DNA of 64,000 nt from Streptacidiphilus sp. PB12-B1b. GTDB lineage: Bacteria > Actinomycetota > Actinomycetes > Streptomycetales > Streptomycetaceae. Position numbers and translations under genes: made by a program. Below the pieces are notes generated by a model. That model did not search any database. It worked only from the letters and a program-made list of their open reading frames with translations, and had not been told where the DNA came from. Shown piece by piece: positions 1 through 12,569 of this stretch (the first letter of the stretch is position 1; each line of letters begins with the position of its first letter). The DNA is taken from the NCBI RefSeq assembly GCF_014084125.1, contig NZ_CP048405.1, forward strand, positions 5,456,001 through 5,520,000, given 5' to 3'.

Positions 1-3000
1 TGGAGCGCAGGTGCTTCAGGACCTGCAGGCCGTAGCCGGTGTACCGGCTGTCCGGGGCCTCGTCCTCGGTGGTCAGCAGGAACACGTCGGCGTCGTCGCC
101 CCGCAGTAGGGCCGCCACCTGGGGCAGTCCTGCGAGCAGCACGGTCGGTCGCACGGCAGCAGGGCCGGCCGACGACGGGGCCGGTACGGGTCGGGGCCGC
201 CACTGTGGGCGCAGCAGGACCGTTGATCCGGAGTCGGCCCGGTCGGAGTGGTCACGGTCCGAGTCGGCCCGGTCCGAGTCGGCCAGGTCGAACGAGAGTC
301 CGCCGATCCGGACCCGGACCCGGCCCTGCTCGTCGGCCAGGTCGAGGTCGAACCCGGGGGCCCCCGCATCACCGGCCTGCTGTGCGCCGGGTCGGACCCA
401 GACCCACATCGAGGGCGTGCAGGCATCGAGAACGAGGACCTCGTCGATGGCGCGGACCACCGCGGGTCCACCGCCGCCGTACACCCGGTGCCGCCCGGCC
501 GACCCGCCGAGGACGTCGGAACACGCCTGCACCGCGGCCCCGAGCAGGCCCGGATGCAGCACGAGACCGTCCTCGGTGTCGCACACCGGGTCGGGCAGCG
601 CCATCTGGACCAGAGCGTGCCCGGATCCGGTCCAGATGTGCTTGACGGCGCGGAAGGCCGGCTCGTGCGCGAGTCCGTGATCGTGGGGGCGCCGGTAGTA
701 CTGCTCGGCGGTCAGGCCGGACCGCCCGCAGGCCCGCTGCAGCGCGGTCAGGTCGAGCACAGTCTCCTCGGCTCCGTCCGCGAAGTACAGGACGCCCTCG
801 CTGTGCACGACGGCGTCGGCGTCGCTGTCCCCGCCCCGCGGTGTGCTCCTGATCCGGAACCGGATGTCGCCGTCGTCGTCCGGACGCAGCCCGACGTGCA
901 CCTCGCGCAGGCCGTCGGCACGACCGAGCGGCCGCGCGAACACGACGTCGCGCAGTACCACCGGCGCCGAGGGCTCGACGGCGGCCCGGCTGCTGAGACA
1001 GCACGCGGCCACGGCCATCTCCAGGAAGGCGGCGCCGGGCACCGTCGGTGCGGCGCGATCGCCCAAGAAGCGTTCCTGTCCGGTGAGGACGGACGTGAAG
1101 CGCTGCTCGGTGAAGTCGGACGTGTTGACCTGAACCAGCGGATGCAGCGGCGCCGGTCCTCCGGGCGCGTTCGCCCCGGGGACGGACAGGCCGTCGAAGG
1201 CGGAGTACCGCTCGGCCGCGAAGGGGTAGGTCGGCAGCGCAACCCGCCGCGGAGTGCCGGTCGGGTAGAGCGACTGCCAGCTCACCGGCACACCGCTGAC
1301 CCACAGTTCGAGCAGCTTCTCGTATTTCCCCTTCTCGGCCCACGCCGCGATCATCACGTCGAGGTCGGAGTCCGACCCGAACAGCGTCAGGGTCCGGGGT
1401 GCTTCGGCGACCGAGCCGCGGATGATCTCACCGCCTGCCAGGTCGCCTGTCAGGAACTGCCCCAGCCTCTCGACCAGCTCCGGCACGGAGACGGCGACGA
1501 CACCGAGGCGTTCCTCCCGTGCTTCGCGTCCGACCTGGAGCGTGTAGGCGATGTCGGTGAGCGCGAGCTCCGCGTTCTCGGGGCGGCCCAGCCACTCCAC
1601 CAGGTGCTCGGCCCGCGCCCTCAGTTGCTCGGTCGTGCGGGCGGACAGCGGTATCACGGCCCGTGGCCCGGCGTCGGCCGACGGACCCGGCGCCGGGCTG
1701 TCCGGGACGTACTCCGCGATCACGACGTGGGCGTTGGAGCCCCCGGCCCCGAAGGCCGACACACCCGCGATGCGCGGCAAAGCAGCGCGGGTGCCGTCGT
1801 CCGATCCGCGGGCCGGCCACTCGGCCAGCTCCTGCTGCACCACGAACGGGGTCTGCTCGAAGTCGATGTGCGGGTTGAGCGTCGAGGCGTGCAGGGACGG
1901 GGCCAGCCGGCCGTGCCGGAGCTGGAGCAGAACCTTGGTGATGCCGGCGATGCCGGCCGCGCTCTCGGCGTGCCCGATGTTGCTCTTCACCGAGCCGATC
2001 GCGCAGAACCCCCGGTCATCGGTGTACGGGTCGAACGCCTTGCACAGCCCGGCGATCTCGACCGGGTCGCCCAAGGAGGTGCCGACGCTGTTCGCCTCGA
2101 TGTAGCTCACGTCCCGTGCGTCCACACCCGCCCGCCTGAGGGCCTCGCCGATGACGTCGGCCTGCCCCAGCGGTTCCGGTACCGAGTAACCGCTGGTCCT
2201 GCCACGGTGGTTGGCGGCGGTGCCCTTGATGACTCCGTAGATCCGGTCGCCGTCCGCGATCGCCCGCGCCAGCGGCTTGAGCAGGACTGCGCCCACGCCC
2301 TCCCCCGGCGCGTAGCCGTCGCCCCCGGCGCCGAAGCTGGCGCAGCGACCGTCGCTCGACGCGAGTCGGCCCTGGCTGAGGAGCAGGTACTTGTTCGGGT
2401 GCAGCGAGAGATTCACTCCACCGGCGACCGCTGTGTCGCAGTCGCCCGACCTCAGGCTCTGACAGGCCAGGTGCACGGCCATCAGCGACGACGAGCACAT
2501 CGTGTCGACGCTCATGCTCGGGCCCCGGAAGTTGAACACGTGTGACACCCGGTTCGCTACGGACGCGGAGCTGCCCGAGACAGCCGGCGCCGCGCCGACA
2601 TCCTGCGCCGGGGCACCGTGGAGCTGGTACTCCTGGTACATCACCCCGGCGAAGACGCCCACCCGCCCGTCGAGCAGGTTCCCGGTACGGTCCTTGCCGG
2701 TGTCCCGGACGTACCCGGCGTCCTCCAATGTGTCGTGCACGCACTGGAGGAACAGCCGCTCCTGCGGGTCCATGACCTCCGCCTCGCGCGGGGAGATGTT
2801 GAAGAACTGCGGGTCGAAGTCGTAGGCGCCGTCGAGGAATCCGCCCCACTTGCTGTAGGACTTCCCCGGGGTCCCCTTGTCCGGGTCGAAGAAGCGCCCA
2901 TGGTCCCAGCGGTCACCTGGGATCTCGGTGACGCAGTCCGTGCCGGCGGCGAGGTTCTGCCAGAACTCCCCCACGTCGCAAGCCCGGGGGTAGCGGCCCG

Positions 3001-3030
3001 CCAGTCCGATGATCGCCGTGTCACCGCTTT
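1..3030 (-). other. PKS module 9 (incomplete): KS0 - inactive DH - KR start
   Basis: The KS keeps its nucleophile (DTMCSSSL, near 2497), but the first catalytic His motif reads EANSVGTSLGDP (near 2092) instead of EAHGTGTSLGDP, so it should not condense. The DH motif HxxxGxxxxP is destroyed: the sequence reads FLGDRAAPTVPGAAFLE (near 1060), with three residues missing and His replaced by Arg. The second DH motif reads HPGLLGAAVQ (near 560), with Asp replaced by Gly. Both DH catalytic residues are therefore absent. The last 300 nt encode the N-terminal structural half of a KR. This looks like a non-elongating relay module; its carrier protein lies beyond the window. Confidence 0.85.
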
Positions 3031-6000
3031 CCGCGCCTACGGCCGGGGCCGGGTCGGCCGCGCTCCCTGCCGGAGCAGCGGACGCCACCGGCCATGTTCG
3101 TCCGGCCCCCCGGGCGGGCTGCCCGGGGTCGGCCGGCGCGACGGCGGGTGCCTGCCGACGCCCGCCTGCCGGGGGGAGAAGCTCCCGGAGCTCCTGGGGA
3201 CGGGTCTGCAGGAAGTGGCGGGTCAGGGCGGCGACGGTCCGGTGCTCGAAGAAGAGGGTCTTCGGAAGCGAGCCGAAGACTCCCTCAAGGGTGCGGGTCA
3301 TTTCCATGGTCATGACGGAGTCGACGCCGTAATCCTCCAGTGACGCCTCGGCGTCGATCCTGGCGGCGGGCAGGTCGATGGCCGATGCCAGGAGCCGTTT
3401 GAAGTAGGCCACGGCCTGCTGCGCGGTGTTCTCGTCCGGGCTGTCCGCGGGGGCTGCCGCCCCGTTCCCGTCGGGCGCGGCGCCGTCCACGAGGAGTCCG
3501 GCCAGCAGGGTCCGCGCGATCCTCGGACGATCGCCCGAAAGCACCATCACCTGGTCGGACGGCGATGCCAGGGCCAGGTACAGGGCGCGCAGCCCCTCCT
3601 GGTCCGACAACGGCACGAGCCCGAAGCGCTCGTGCAGCGACCGCTCGGTCAGCGCGTCGACATGCATCCCGCCGTCGGCCCACAGGGGCCAGCCGACCGA
3701 CAGGGTCCTCCCCAGCCGCTCGCCGCGGGCCACCAGCGCGTTGCGGTGCGCCGCGAAGGCGTCCATGAACGCGTTCGCGGCCGCGTAGTCGGCCTGTCCG
3801 ACATTGCCCAGGGCCCCTGCGACCGAGGAGAAGGCGACCAGGAATTCGAGCTCCGTGTCCCGGGTGGCCTCGTCCAGGTGCACCAGTCCGGCGACCTTGG
3901 GCGCCAGCACCCGGGCGAACCCGTCCGCGTCCTTTCTGATGACGAACGCGTCGCTGGTGAATCCGGCGGCGTGCAGGATCCCGTCGATCCGGCCGTACCG
4001 CTCCTGGGTCTCCCGGACGAGCGTCATGACGTCGTCCCTGACCGCCACGTCGGCCTGCACGTACGTCGTCTCCGCGCCGTGCCGCCGCAGTTGTTCCAGC
4101 AGCGCGTCCTTGTGCGCGTCGCGGGGGGACCGGCCGGCGATCACGATCCGGGCCCCGCGGACCCGGCCCGCGATGTCGTGGGCGAAGACCGTGCCCAGGC
4201 CGCCGGCGCCACCGGTGATCAGGTAGACGCCGCCGTCCTTCCAGGGCGTCACCACCGACCGGCGGTCGACGTCCTGCTCGCGCCACTTGAGGACCTCGCG
4301 CAGGCCGCCGATGTACCGCACGCCGAAGTCGGCGAGCACGGCGCGGTCTGCCATCACCCGGGACGCGGCGCGCTCCGCCGCGTCCTGCGGGTCCACCAGC
4401 ACCATCTGGCCGAGCAGTCGCGGGTTCTCCAGTCCTGCGGACTTCAGGATGGCGGCCAGTCCGGTCCACAGCGACGGTTCGGCGGACTGGGCGACCAGTT
4501 GGACCCGGACCGGGTGCTGGGCGGGCTCCCCGAGCAGTCGTTTGACCTCGTCGAAGACCTGCAGCGCGTAGTCGGTGTAGCGGCGGCCGACGTCCGTGCC
4601 GCCCGATGTCAGCCGGACCACTCGCGCGGTGTCCTGTGCGTCGAGTGCCGCGGCGACTTCGGGGAGCTCCACGACCAGCACCAGGCCCTCGGGCGCCGGG
4701 GCGACGGCCGTCGCCGGGGCGGCGGCCACCCAGTGCGGAGCGGCGAACAACTCCCGGGCGGTCGTGGCAGCCGTACCGGCGCGCAGGGCGACGCCCTTGA
4801 GCCGGATCGCCACCCTCCCGTCGTCGTCGCAGATGTCGATGTCGATGCGACGCAGACCGTCGGCCTCCCGGCCCGCGCTGTCCCGCAACCAGGCCCATCC
4901 CTCCGGCGGGCAGGGGCCGAGGATCTCGACCTCGTCCAGCGCGAAGGGCAGCAGCAGCGGTTCCTCGGCGTCCGCCCCGGACAGCAGGCCCGCACACGCC
5001 TGCAGGCCGGAGTCCACCATCGACGGATGGAGCCCGTAGGCGTTCCGGGTTTCCCGCACGGTCGACGGCAGCACGATCCGGGCCAGGACCTGTCCCGGGC
5101 CCGTCCACAGGCGCTGGACGCCGCGGTGGCCCGGGCCGTACGCGATACCGCGCGCCTCAGCGGTCGCGTACAGCGCGTCGGCGTCTGGCCCGGGGGTCCG
5201 GCATGCCTCACGCAGTCGCGCCAGGTCGACGCGGACGTCGGCGGTCGCGGGCGCAGGCCGCGAGGTCACCCGTACCACGCCCTCGCTGTGCACCGCGTCG
5301 GCGGTTCCGGCGGCCGGGCCGTCCGGGCCGAGGATCTCGAATCGGACCTCGCCGTCCTCCTCGGGCCGCAGGCGTACCTGGACGGTCAGCCCCGGCTCGT
5401 GCAGGGTGACCGGCCGCGTCCAGACGACGTTCCGGATGCTCTCGACGCGGTACGGCTCGTCGAGCGAGGCCGCCACGGCGGCGCGCGCCAGTTCCAGACA
5501 GGCGGCACCGGACAGCACGCGCTCGCCCCTGACCCGGTGGTCCCGCAGGAAGAACTCCTCGCCGGTGAACACCGATGTGAAGCGCTGCCCCTGCAGGGTG
5601 GAGGTGTTGACGTGCAGGAGCGGATGGAGCTGCGCCGGAGCCGCCGCCGGGCCCGGTTCGGTCGCGGTGCCGCCGGCCAGCCAGTGGCGCTCGCCCTGGA
5701 AGGGGTAGGTCGGCATCGAGACCCGGCGCGGTGTGGACCCGTGGTGGAGCCTGGTCCAGTCCACCACGAGACCGTTCGTCCACAGTCTCACGAGTTCGCC
5801 GTAGGCGCGCTGCGCGAGCGCCGCGTCCAGCGTTCGTGCCTGGTCCGCGTCGGCGGTGAAGACGGCCAGGGTGCCCTGCCGGCGCTCCACCCGGCCCTGG
5901 TACAGGCCGGTGATCTCGGACTCGCCGTCCAGGAACGCCCGTAGTTTAACGGTGAGTTCACCGGTCGTGGCCGCGACGAGTCCGAGGCGTTCCTCGTATG

Positions 6001-9000
6001 CCTCCCGACCCGTCTGGAGGGTGTGGGCGATGTCCGCGAGCGGGGTCGCCGCGCCCTCGCCCTCGGTCGTCCAGCGCAGCAGCTGACTTGCCTGGGCCCG
6101 CAGGCCGGCTTCGGTCCGCGCGGACAGGACGACCGCGGCAGGAGCGCCCTCCGGGGGAGAGCATCCGCAGGGCGGGGAGCCGGGAGGTACTCCTCGACGA
6201 TGACGTGGGCGTTGGAGCCCCCTGCCCCGAAGGACGAGATGCCGGCGATACGCGGCGCCGCGGCGCCGTCGGCGCCTGTCGGGCGACTCCACGGTGCCAG
6301 TTTCCGGGCCACGTAGAAGGGGCTGCCGTCGAAGTCGATATGGGGATTGAGCACCTCGGAGTGCAGCGAGGGCGCGAGTTGGCCGTGCTTCAGCTGCAGC
6401 AGCACCTTCGTCAGCGCGGCGATGCCGGCCGCGCTCTCGGCGTGCCCGATGTTGCTCTTGACCGAGCCGATCGCACAGAACTGCGTCCGATCGGTGTGCT
6501 CGCGGAAGGCCCTGGTCAGTCCGGCGATCTCGATGGGGTCGCCGAGCGAGGTGCCGGTTCCGTGCGCCTCGACGTAGCTCACCGCTGCTGCGTCGACCCC
6601 GGCCTCACGCAGCGCGTGGCCGATGACGTTGTACTGCGCGCGGGGGTTGGGCACGGAGTATCCGTTGGTCTTGCCGCCGTGGTTGACCGAAGTCGCCCGG
6701 ATGACGCCGTAGACGGTGTCGTTGTCCGCGCGGGCGCGGTCGAGCGGCTTGAGCAGGACCGCGCCGACCCCCTCACCCGGGACGTAGCCGTCACCACCCT
6801 GTCCGAAGCTCTCGCACCGGCCCTTGCTCGACGCGAACTTGCCGCTGCCGAGCATCAGGAACTTGTTCGGGTGCAGCGAGAGGTTCACGCCGCCCGCGAC
6901 GGCCAGTTCGCAGCCGCCCGTTCGCAGGCTCTGGCAGGCCAGGTGCAGCGCGGTGAGCGACGACGAGCACATGGTGTCGACGGCCAGGCTCGGACCGTGC
7001 AGGTCGAAGACGTAGGACACCCGGTTGGCGATGGTCGACGCGCTGCCGGACAGCGTGACGTTACGGCCGCGCGCCTGCTCCTGGGCGCCGTAGAGCTGGT
7101 ATTCCTCGTACATCACCCCCACGAAGACGCCGACGTTGCCGGGCAGGCCGCGGTCCGCGCAGTGGCTCAGCGTCTCCCGTGTGTAGCCCGCGTCCTCAAG
7201 CGTCTCGTGCACGCATTCCAGGAACAGCCGCTCCTGCGGGTCCATGAACGCCGCCTCGCGCGGGGCGATGTTGAAGAAGAGCGAGTCGAAGCGGTCGACG
7301 GCGTCCAGGAAGCCGCCCCACTTGGTGTAGGTCTTGCCGGGCGCGTTCTGGTCCGGGTCGAAGTAGGGGCCGTGGTCCCAGCGGTCGGTGGGGATCTCGG
7401 TGATGCAGTCGCGGCCCTCGGCCAGGTTCCGCCAGAACTCCCTGATGTTCCGGGCCTGGGGATAGCGGCCCGCCAGTCCGACGACGGCGATCTGCGTGTC
7501 CGTGCCCGCCGGCTCCCGGCGGCCGCGCCGCACCACCGCCGGGCGGGTGTGTTCGGACCTCGTCCCGCCCGGTGCGGTGGCGCCGTCCGCGGAGGCGCCG
7601 GACGACTCCCGGACTTCCGCGGCCAGCAGCTCGACGAGGCGGGGCCGATGAGCAGCGAGGAAGTACCCGGACAGGGCGGCAATGGTCTGGTACTCGTAGA
7701 ACAGCGTCTTGGACAGCGACCCGAAGACCTTTTCGAGCCGGTTGGTCAGGTTCATCGCCAGGATCGAGTCGATGCCGTAGTGCTCAAGGGCGTCGTCAGC
7801 GTCGATCCGCTCCGCGGGCACGCGCAGCTCGGAGGCGAGGAAGCCGACCAGGTACTGGCAGGTCCGCTCCTCCAGCGTGCCGCCCGGCAGGGCGCCGCCG
7901 CTCGCCGCGGCGGCTGCAGCCGGGACCCGTGCGTCACCGTGCGGGGGTGTGCCGCCGGCCCGCTCGACGGGCGCCTGCGCCGCGTACGCCCTGGAGGTGA
8001 ATCCCCGAAGGCGGCAGCGCGGCGCACCGGCGTCGTCGAGGACGTCGATGTCCAGCTTGCGGATACCGAGATCGGGCTGATCGTCGTCGCTGTACCGGAC
8101 CCACGCCCACATCTGCGGAGTGCACGGCCCCAGGACGTCCAACTCGTCGAGGGCGAAAGGGAGGTGAAGCACGTCGGGGGCGGCGTCCGTGACGTCGCCG
8201 ACCCGGCCGAACAGTCCGACGGCGGACTGCAGGGCGGCGTCCAGCAGGCTCGGGTGGAGTACGTAGCCGTCGGCGTCGTCCGGCGTCCCGGACGGCAGCC
8301 GCAGCCGTGCCAGCGCCTGCCCGTCGCCGATCGCCACGCTCTCGATGCCGCGGTGCGCGGGACCGTAGTCGAGACCCATGGCCCGGTAGACGCGGTAGCA
8401 CTGCTCGGCGCCCAACCGGGCGACACCGCACGCCGCCCGCAGCGCGGCCAGGTCGACTGCCACCGACGCGTCGGCGCCGACGAGGGCCCGCAGCGTCCCC
8501 TGGCTGTGCACGACGGCGTCCGCGTCGGGATCGCCTCCCGGGACGCCGGAGATTTCGAAGGCCACCTCCCCGGCGGCTCCGGCCTGCGCGGTGTACAGCG
8601 TCGTCATGACGTGTACGGGGCTCTCATCGACCGTCAGGGGCTGGGCCCACACAACGTTGCGGAGCACGGTCCGACGCGTGCGCCCGTCGAGTGAGGCGTC
8701 CAGTGCCGCCCGGGCCATCTCCAGGTGCGCGGCGGCCGGCAGCACCTTGCGGCCGTTGACGACGTGGTCGGCGAGGAAGGACTCATCGCCCGAGAAGACC
8801 GAGCCGAATCGCTGGGCGTCGAGGGTGGAGGTGTTGGTGTGCACGAGCGGGTGGAGCCGGCCGGCGCCGGAGCCGACGGGGCCGGGAGCCGCGGCCAGGT
8901 CGCCCACCCAGTAGCGCTCGCGGGCGAAGGGATAACCGGGCAGCGGGAGCATCCGGGGGCGCCGGGGACCGTACAGCTTGCCCCAGTCAACGTTCAGGCC

Positions 9001-12000
9001 CTTGACCCAGAGGTCGAGCAGCCGGTCGAACTTGCCCTTCTCGATCCACATGTCGACGGTCGCGGCCATGTCGCCGTCGTCACCGAGGGCGGTGAGCGCC
9101 TCCCGGTGCTCCTTGACGTTGCCGAGGTGCAGGTCCTCGATGTCCTGCTCGCCGGCGACGAACGCGGCGAGTTTCCCGGTGAGGTCGGCGGGTGAGCCGA
9201 CGGGCAGGGCGAGCCGCAGGTCCATCGCCTCACGGCCGAGCTGAAGCGTGTGGGCGACGGCGCCGAGGTCGACCGCGGCGGGGTCCTGCGGGCGCAGCCA
9301 GTCGAGCAGGTCCCGGGCCCGCTCCCGGAGCCGCTCGGGGTCCTTCGCCGAGAGGACGATCAGGCACGGGCCGCCCGCGGGTGCGGGGACGGCCTCGGGG
9401 TCGACCCGGCGGTATTCCGCCACGACGACATGGGCGTTGGAGCCGCCGGCGCCGAACGAGGAGACCCCGGCGATCCGGTCGCCCTCGGCCGCACCCCCGT
9501 CGCCGCCGGTCATCGCGGGCCGGGTCCACTCGGCCGTCTCCCGCTGGAGCCGGAACGGCGTCCGGGTGAAGTCGATGTTGGGGTTGGGTTCCTGCGCGTG
9601 CAGGCTGGCCGCGATGCGCCCGTGCTGCATCTGGAGGACGGTCTTGAGCAGCCCGGCGATACCGGCGGCGGCCTCAAGGTGACCGATGTTGCTCTTCAGG
9701 GAGCCGATGGCGCAGCGCTGCCGGGAGCCGGTGTCCGACCCGAACGCCTGGACCAGCCCTTCGACCTCGATCGGATCGCCCAGTTCGGTGCCGGTGCCGT
9801 GCGCCTCCACGAAGCTCACCTCGTCGGCGCGGACGCCCGCGCGGGCGAGCGCCTCGCGGACGACCTCGGCCTGCGCGACCGGGTTGGGGACGGTGTAGCC
9901 GTGGGTCCGACCGCCGTGGTTGATGCTGCTGCCACGGATGACGGCCCGGATGTTGTCGTTGTCCCGCTCGGCGTCGGACAGCCGCTTGAGCAGGACGACG
10001 GCCACGCCCTCACCGGGCACGAAGCCGCTGCCGCCGGCTCCGAAGCTGCGGCACCTGCCGTCGTCCGACAGCATCCGCTTGCCGGACATCAGGGTGTAGT
10101 TCGACGGGTGCAGGTAGAGATTGACCCCGCCTGCGACGGCCAGGTCGCACTCGCCGCGGCGAAGGTGCTGGACCGCCTCGTGGACGGCGCTCAGCGACGA
10201 CGAGCAGAGCGTGTCGACCGGCAGACTCGGCCCGGTGAGATCGAGCAGGTACGACACCCGGTTCGCCACCGACGCGAACGACGTCAGGGGGTGCAGCTTC
10301 TCGTTCCGTTTCCACAGGTCGGGCCCGTACAGGTCGAACCCGGTCTTCGAGACGCCGGCGAAGACACCCACCCTCCGGCGATGTGCGTCGGCCAGGCGCT
10401 GCCGGGTGTAGCCGGCGTCCTCCAGCGCGTTCCAGGACTCCTGCAGGAACAGACGCTCCTGCGGGTCCATGCTCATCGCCTCCTGCGGCGAGATGGCGAA
10501 GAAGAGCGGGTCGAACTCGGCGAACCCGTCCAGGAAACCGCCCCATTTGCTGTAGCTCAGGCCCGCCGCCACCGCCTCGTCGCGGTCGGGGTGGTAGAAG
10601 CCGGCCAGCGGCCAGCGGCCCTCGGGGATCTCGGTGACGCAGTCGCGCCCGGCGTCCAGGTTCTCCCAGAACTCCCGCAGGTTCCTGGCCTGCGGGAACC
10701 GCCCGCTCATGCCGATCACGGCGACCGCGTCCTCGGCATGCTCCGAGGCGGGCGCGGCCGCCTCGGGCGCCGGCCGCTCGGCGACGGAGGCGTTCGTCGC
10801 CCCCGGCGCCGGAGCGGCCTGCGGGATGGCCGCCGTTCCCGTCCAGTCCAGGCATCCCCGCCGGTGTGCCCGGAGGAAGTAGCGCGCGAGCGCATCCAGC
10901 GAATTGAACTCGTACAGCAGCGTCTTGGGCAGATCCGGGAAGACGTCGGCGAGTTTCCGGTTGAGCCGGGTGACGACGATGGAGTCGATGCCGTAGGTCG
11001 CCAGCGGCGCCTGGGCGTCGATCTTCGCTACCGGGAGGCCGATGGCACCGCTGAGCATCTGCCCGAGCCTGCGGACGACCTTGTGGTGCAGCGCCTCCTC
11101 GCTGATGCCCTCGGCAACTGCCGGGGCGGGTACGGGGACCGGGGCGGGTACGGCGGCGGCCGCCGGCTGCCCGAGAAACGTCCGGCGGATGCGCGGCCCG
11201 TCGCCCTCGACCGCCATCACCTGGCAGACGTCCGACGCGAGGGAGTCGTGGAAGACCTTGAGGCCCGACTCGGTGCGCAGGGCGCACATGCCCGTCCGCT
11301 TCCGCAGCGCCTGCTCCGTCTCCGCGTCGACCGGCATCCCGCCCTCGGCCCACAGCGGCCAGTTGAGCGAGAGGCTGCGGCCCGAACGCAGGCCCTGCGC
11401 GACCAGACCGCCCCGGTGGTGCGCGAACGCGTCCAAAAACGCGTTGGCGGCGGCGTAGTCGCACTGGCCGACGTTGCCCGTGACCGCCGCCGTGGAGGAG
11501 AACAGGGCGAAGAAGTCCAGCGCGTCGTCCTTGCTGGCGGCGTCCAGATTGAGGGCGCCAGCCGTTTTCGGGGCGAGCACCTCGCGCAGTTCCTCGGCGC
11601 TCTTGTGCGACACGAAACCGTCCCGGAGCACACCGGCGCTGTGGATGATGCCGTGGATGGCACCGTACTCACGCCGCACGTCGGCCAGGAACGCCTCGAC
11701 ACCGCCCGGGTCGGCCACGTCGAGTCGTGCGTACTCCACCCGCGCGTGCGGACGGTACAGGCCCTCGAGCAGCCGTCGCCGGTTGCTGTCGAGTGCGGAG
11801 CGGCCGCTCAGCAGGACGGACGCGTTCTGCACGGATCGCAGCAGATCCCGGGCGAAGATCAGCCCGAGCCCGCCGAGGCCGCCGGTGACGACGTAGGTAC
11901 CGCCTTCCCGCCAGGGCGGGATCGTGTGCTCCGGGCTCGGCAGCTCGTCCCAAGCCAGTACCTCGCGGACGCCGTGGCGGAACCGCACGACGCGGTCACC

Positions 12001-12567
12001 GCTGTGCTCACGACTCGCCAGGATCTGGGCGGCGCCGGTGTGCGCCTCATCGGTGGCCGTGTCGACCAGCAGCAACTGGGGCACGATCGCGGGGTTCTCC
12101 AGGGCGGCGCTTCGGACCATGCCGATCAGACCCGAATCCAGGTTGTCCGCTCCCTCCCGGGAGCAGACGAGCTGAACCAGCGTGGCGGGCAGTTCCGGGT
12201 CGCCGGCCAGCGAGCGGAGCGAGCCGAGCACCTGGCCCGCGAGATCGGCGTAGCGGTCCGCGAGACCGGCGGCTCCGGCCCGCAGCAGGCGCACGTCGAT
12301 CGTCGCGTCCCGCTGACGCAGGGCATCCGCCAGGGCCGGTGGCCCGGCGAGGAGCACCACATGTCCCGGCTTCCGCCCGGTCGCGGGGCTGTCGGCCGCC
12401 CGCCAGACCGGGTGGCACCGCACCAGTTCGGGCGACGGACCCGGGTCCTGGGCGTCCGTGGGCGGTCCCGTTCGGATCCGACGGTCCTTCAGGAACTGCT
12501 TGACGTGCTCCTTGGAGACACGATCGGCCTTGAGATCCAGCAGAAGCCGTTCCAGTTGGCTGTCCAT
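1..12567 (-). CDS. Trans-AT type I polyketide synthase, second subunit (modules 6b-9; partial, one frameshift)
   Basis: This subunit continues the assembly line begun by the gene at 12570-35690 and starts 2 nt after its stop codon, so translation is probably coupled. The N-terminus (residues 1-30) is a helical, charged docking segment. Domains follow in the order KR-ACP, KS-DH-ACP, KS-DH-KR-ACP, KS-DH and the start of a KR that runs off the window. About 4,190 residues are visible. There is no AT domain: each KS is followed only by the short linker typical of trans-AT enzymes. The reading frame breaks near 6155, where one extra G in the G5 run at 6153-6157 restores an open frame to position 1, joining ...ADALP to PEGAPAAVVLSAR. 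I read this as one gene with a sequencing error or a very recent mutation. The product is unknown; confidence in the class is very high. Confidence 0.95.
231..290 (-). repeat. Four tandem 15-nt repeats in the linker after DH0
   Basis: Four consecutive imperfect copies (231-245, 246-260, 261-275, 276-290) have the + strand unit gagtcggcccggtcc. On the coding strand each copy gives about five residues of the type ADSDR, producing an Asp/Ser/Arg-rich stretch between the degenerate DH and the KR. Because the unit is 15 nt the frame is kept, so copy number could vary without breaking the PKS. Confidence 0.8.
3200..7505 (-). other. PKS module 8: KS-DH-KR-ACP (contains the frameshift)
   Basis: The KS has DTMCSSSL, EAHGTGT and SNIGHAES, so it looks competent. 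The DH reads LRDHRVRGERVLSGAAC (near 5540): the catalytic His is present, but the Pro of HxxxGxxxxP is Ser. The second motif is HPSMVDSGLQ, with the catalytic Asp kept. The KR has GGAGGLG (near 4215) and the FSSVAG...Y-A-A-A-N catalytic motif (near 3800). The ACP has YGVDSV (near 3330). Expected output is a reduced, possibly dehydrated extension unit. The Pro-to-Ser change makes full dehydration uncertain. Confidence 0.85.
6153..6157 (-). other. Frameshift site 1: G5 homopolymer, one base short
   Basis: The minus-strand PKS frame (codon first base at position 0 mod 3) is perfect down to this point, then becomes nonsense. The true frame resumes as codons starting at 1 mod 3 and is open to position 1. 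Adding one G to this run gives the natural post-KS linker ALP-PEGAPAAVVLSARTE. The homopolymer context points to a sequencing or assembly error. Confidence 0.8.
7600..10735 (-). other. PKS module 7: KS-DH-ACP, no KR
   Basis: The KS is intact (DTLCSSSL, EAHGTGT, SNIGHLEA). The DH has LADHVVNGRKVLPAAAH (His, Gly and Pro all present, near 8760) and HPSLLDAALQ (near 8240). The ACP has YGIDSI (near 7780). No ketoreductase lies between DH and ACP. A DH without its own KR needs a beta-hydroxyl made elsewhere, so this module probably works with a neighbour's KR or a trans KR. Confidence 0.85.
10850..12567 (-). other. PKS module 6, downstream half: docking-KR-ACP
   Basis: The segment after the N-terminal docking helix is a KR: structural half, then GGLGGLG (near 11885), then the FSSTAA...CDYAAANAF catalytic motif (near 11460). 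The ACP has YGIDSI (near 11000). There is no KS before it. The matching KS is the last domain of the upstream protein, so module 6 is split between two polypeptides. Confidence 0.88.
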
Positions 12568-12569
12568 GG

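Noticed and set aside
3285-5108. A 607-codon minus-strand frame that could be taken as a separate gene
   Set aside because: It is an out-of-frame shadow of PKS B module 8. The correct frame (codons starting at 1 mod 3) contains the KR and ACP motifs.
6153-6157. Programmed ribosomal frameshifting in the PKS
   Set aside because: There is no slippery heptamer with a downstream structure of known type, and two other genes show the same one-base homopolymer loss. An error is simpler.
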